Of a DNA stretch of 64,000 nt, positions 63,363 through 64,000 are shown piece after piece (positions within the stretch are counted from its first letter, which is position 1; every line of letters begins with the position of its first letter). The notes beneath the pieces were generated by a model, which was given only the letters and a program-made list of their open reading frames with translations, searched no databases and was not told the DNA's origin. Origin of the DNA: Oxalobacteraceae bacterium (lineage in GTDB: Bacteria; Pseudomonadota; Gammaproteobacteria; Burkholderiales; Burkholderiaceae_D); assembly GCA_027490465.1 (NCBI GenBank), contig JAIXXZ010000018.1, positions 62,001 through 126,000 on the forward strand, in the 5' to 3' direction. The position numbers and the translations under genes are program-made.

Positions 63363-64000
63363 TCAGGGTTTGACAGAGCGCACACCATGCTTTGCAAACA
63401 AGGCCGCCATCTCGCCGGACTCGAACATCTCGTTAATTGCTGCTTGCAATAGATTGGCGAGTTCAGTGTTTTCTTTGGTCACGGCCATACCCGTTACCCA
63501 GCCTTTGCGGGGCAGGCGTTCAAACGGCGCCTCGGTGATTTCAATCTGTTTATCGTCGCCAATCACGGATTCGATTTCCGAGCGTGTTGCCACGACAGCA
63601 TCCAGTTCACCTGCTTTGAGTTTTTGCAGTGCCTCCGCAGGCGTCAGAAAAATCTGCACGTTGTCGCGCAGGGTCGCATCGCCCAGCAGGACCATCGCAG
63701 AGATAGAGACTTTTTCTGCGCCCAGTCGTTTGCCTGCCAGCGATTCGGTGCCTTTCAGATCGGGAATGCTTTTCAGGCTGCGTGCCAGTCGAATGGTGTC
63801 GCGATAGTAGGGCGCAAAAATTTCGACCTTGTCATTTTTTTTCATCACCGCGCGGTCAACTGGTACATGCATCATCACATCGGCAGGACCAAAACCTAGG
63901 TAGTGCCCTTTCCACACCATATTGCGCAAATCATCGTCGATGTTTTCTCCGGCGGGGAAGGGGATGAAGCTCGCTTTCAAGCCCAGTTTTTTTGCCAGTG
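63363..64000 (-). CDS. Quinoprotein dehydrogenase-associated binding protein (cut by right edge)
   Basis: C-terminal 212 residues of a periplasmic solute-binding-like protein; the frame is open to base 64000, so its start is outside. KGHYLGFGPADVMMHVPVD and YYRDTIRLARS resemble the MoxJ/XoxJ-type proteins found beside PQQ-dependent alcohol dehydrogenases. It lies 22 bp upstream of the NosR-like gene on the same strand, forming a small operon with it and apbE. The dehydrogenase itself would be right of the window. Confidence 0.8.
   Translation of the reverse strand, partial: LAKKLGLKASFIPFPAGENIDDDLRNMVWKGHYLGFGPADVMMHVPVDRAVMKKNDKVEIFAPYYRDTIRLARSLKSIPDLKGTESLAGKRLGAEKVSISAMVLLGDATLRDNVQIFLTPAEALQKLKAGELDAVVATRSEIESVIGDDKQIEITEAPFERLPRKGWVTGMAVTKENTELANLLQAAINEMFESGEMAALFAKHGVRSVKP

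Noticed and set aside
1-64000. CRISPR arrays, tRNA/rRNA genes, intact insertion sequences or phage genes
   Set aside because: None was seen; repeats present are palindromic REP/MITE-like elements, not regularly spaced arrays, and no transposase or integrase was recognised.

Overview
The window comes from a phototrophic purple proteobacterium. The ArgS, AceK, leucine-catabolic (liu) and branched-chain ABC transporter genes all look betaproteobacterial (Burkholderiales-like); the genus cannot be fixed from sequence alone. The organism has type II reaction centres with an LH1 antenna, the spheroidene carotenoid branch with CrtA, and aerobic catabolism of leucine and fatty acids. That fits an aerobic anoxygenic phototroph or a facultative phototroph.

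Region 1 (1-17.9 kb) is a large part of the photosynthesis gene cluster. Rightward, in tightly spaced order: bchC (cut by the left edge), bchX, bchY, bchZ, pufB, a small unrecognised one-helix gene, pufA, pufL, pufM, pufC, crtA, crtD, crtC. Leftward: lhaA, puhA, puhB, puhC, crtI, crtB, converging on crtC. This covers the chlorophyllide-to-bacteriochlorophyll reduction step, LH1, the reaction centre with its tetrahaem cytochrome, assembly factors and most of the carotenoid pathway. The bchFNBHLM, bchDI, crtE, crtF and ppsR genes are not in the window. Upstream of lhaA lies a long dyad that resembles paired PpsR/CrtJ half-sites. Beside it, on the opposite strand, is an orphan transcription unit of about 70 nt ending in a strong intrinsic terminator: a candidate small RNA with an anti-Shine-Dalgarno stretch.

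Region 2 (18-24.6 kb) is housekeeping: argS, a SPOR-domain protein, dsbA, a short-chain dehydrogenase, a BtuF-like binding protein, an HTH regulator and a metallo-beta-lactamase-fold hydrolase.

Region 3 (24.6-40.3 kb) is a leucine/isovalerate (liu) locus: liuR with a palindromic operator, liuA, aceK, a thiolase, an SDR, a REP-like repeat block, a second acyl-CoA dehydrogenase, ychJ-like, liuB, bioA, liuD, liuE and a hot-dog thioesterase. Small conserved genes and a second MBL-fold enzyme follow. aceK and bioA inside the locus join the pathway to glyoxylate-bypass control and to the biotin cofactor of methylcrotonyl-CoA carboxylase.

Region 4 (40.3-52 kb) starts with two divergent orphan genes of unknown function whose N-termini look like those of secreted effectors. 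A leftward branched-chain/carboxylate uptake and activation operon follows: FAA1-like acyl-CoA synthetase, livG, livH, livM, livK, livF, PaaK-like ligase.

Region 5 (52-60.3 kb) holds a trehalose operon (a membrane-anchored OtsA fusion, OtsB, GH15 hydrolase), then three tandem paralogous outer-membrane beta-barrel proteins and a terminator. Next come two gene remnants joined head to head: the 3' end of a zinc alcohol dehydrogenase and the 3' end of a potassium channel.

Region 6 (60.3-64 kb) has apbE, a NosR/NirI-type flavo-iron-sulfur membrane protein and a quinoprotein-dehydrogenase-associated binding protein cut by the right edge. This suggests a PQQ alcohol dehydrogenase locus just outside the window. 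No tRNA, rRNA, CRISPR array or intact insertion sequence was seen.
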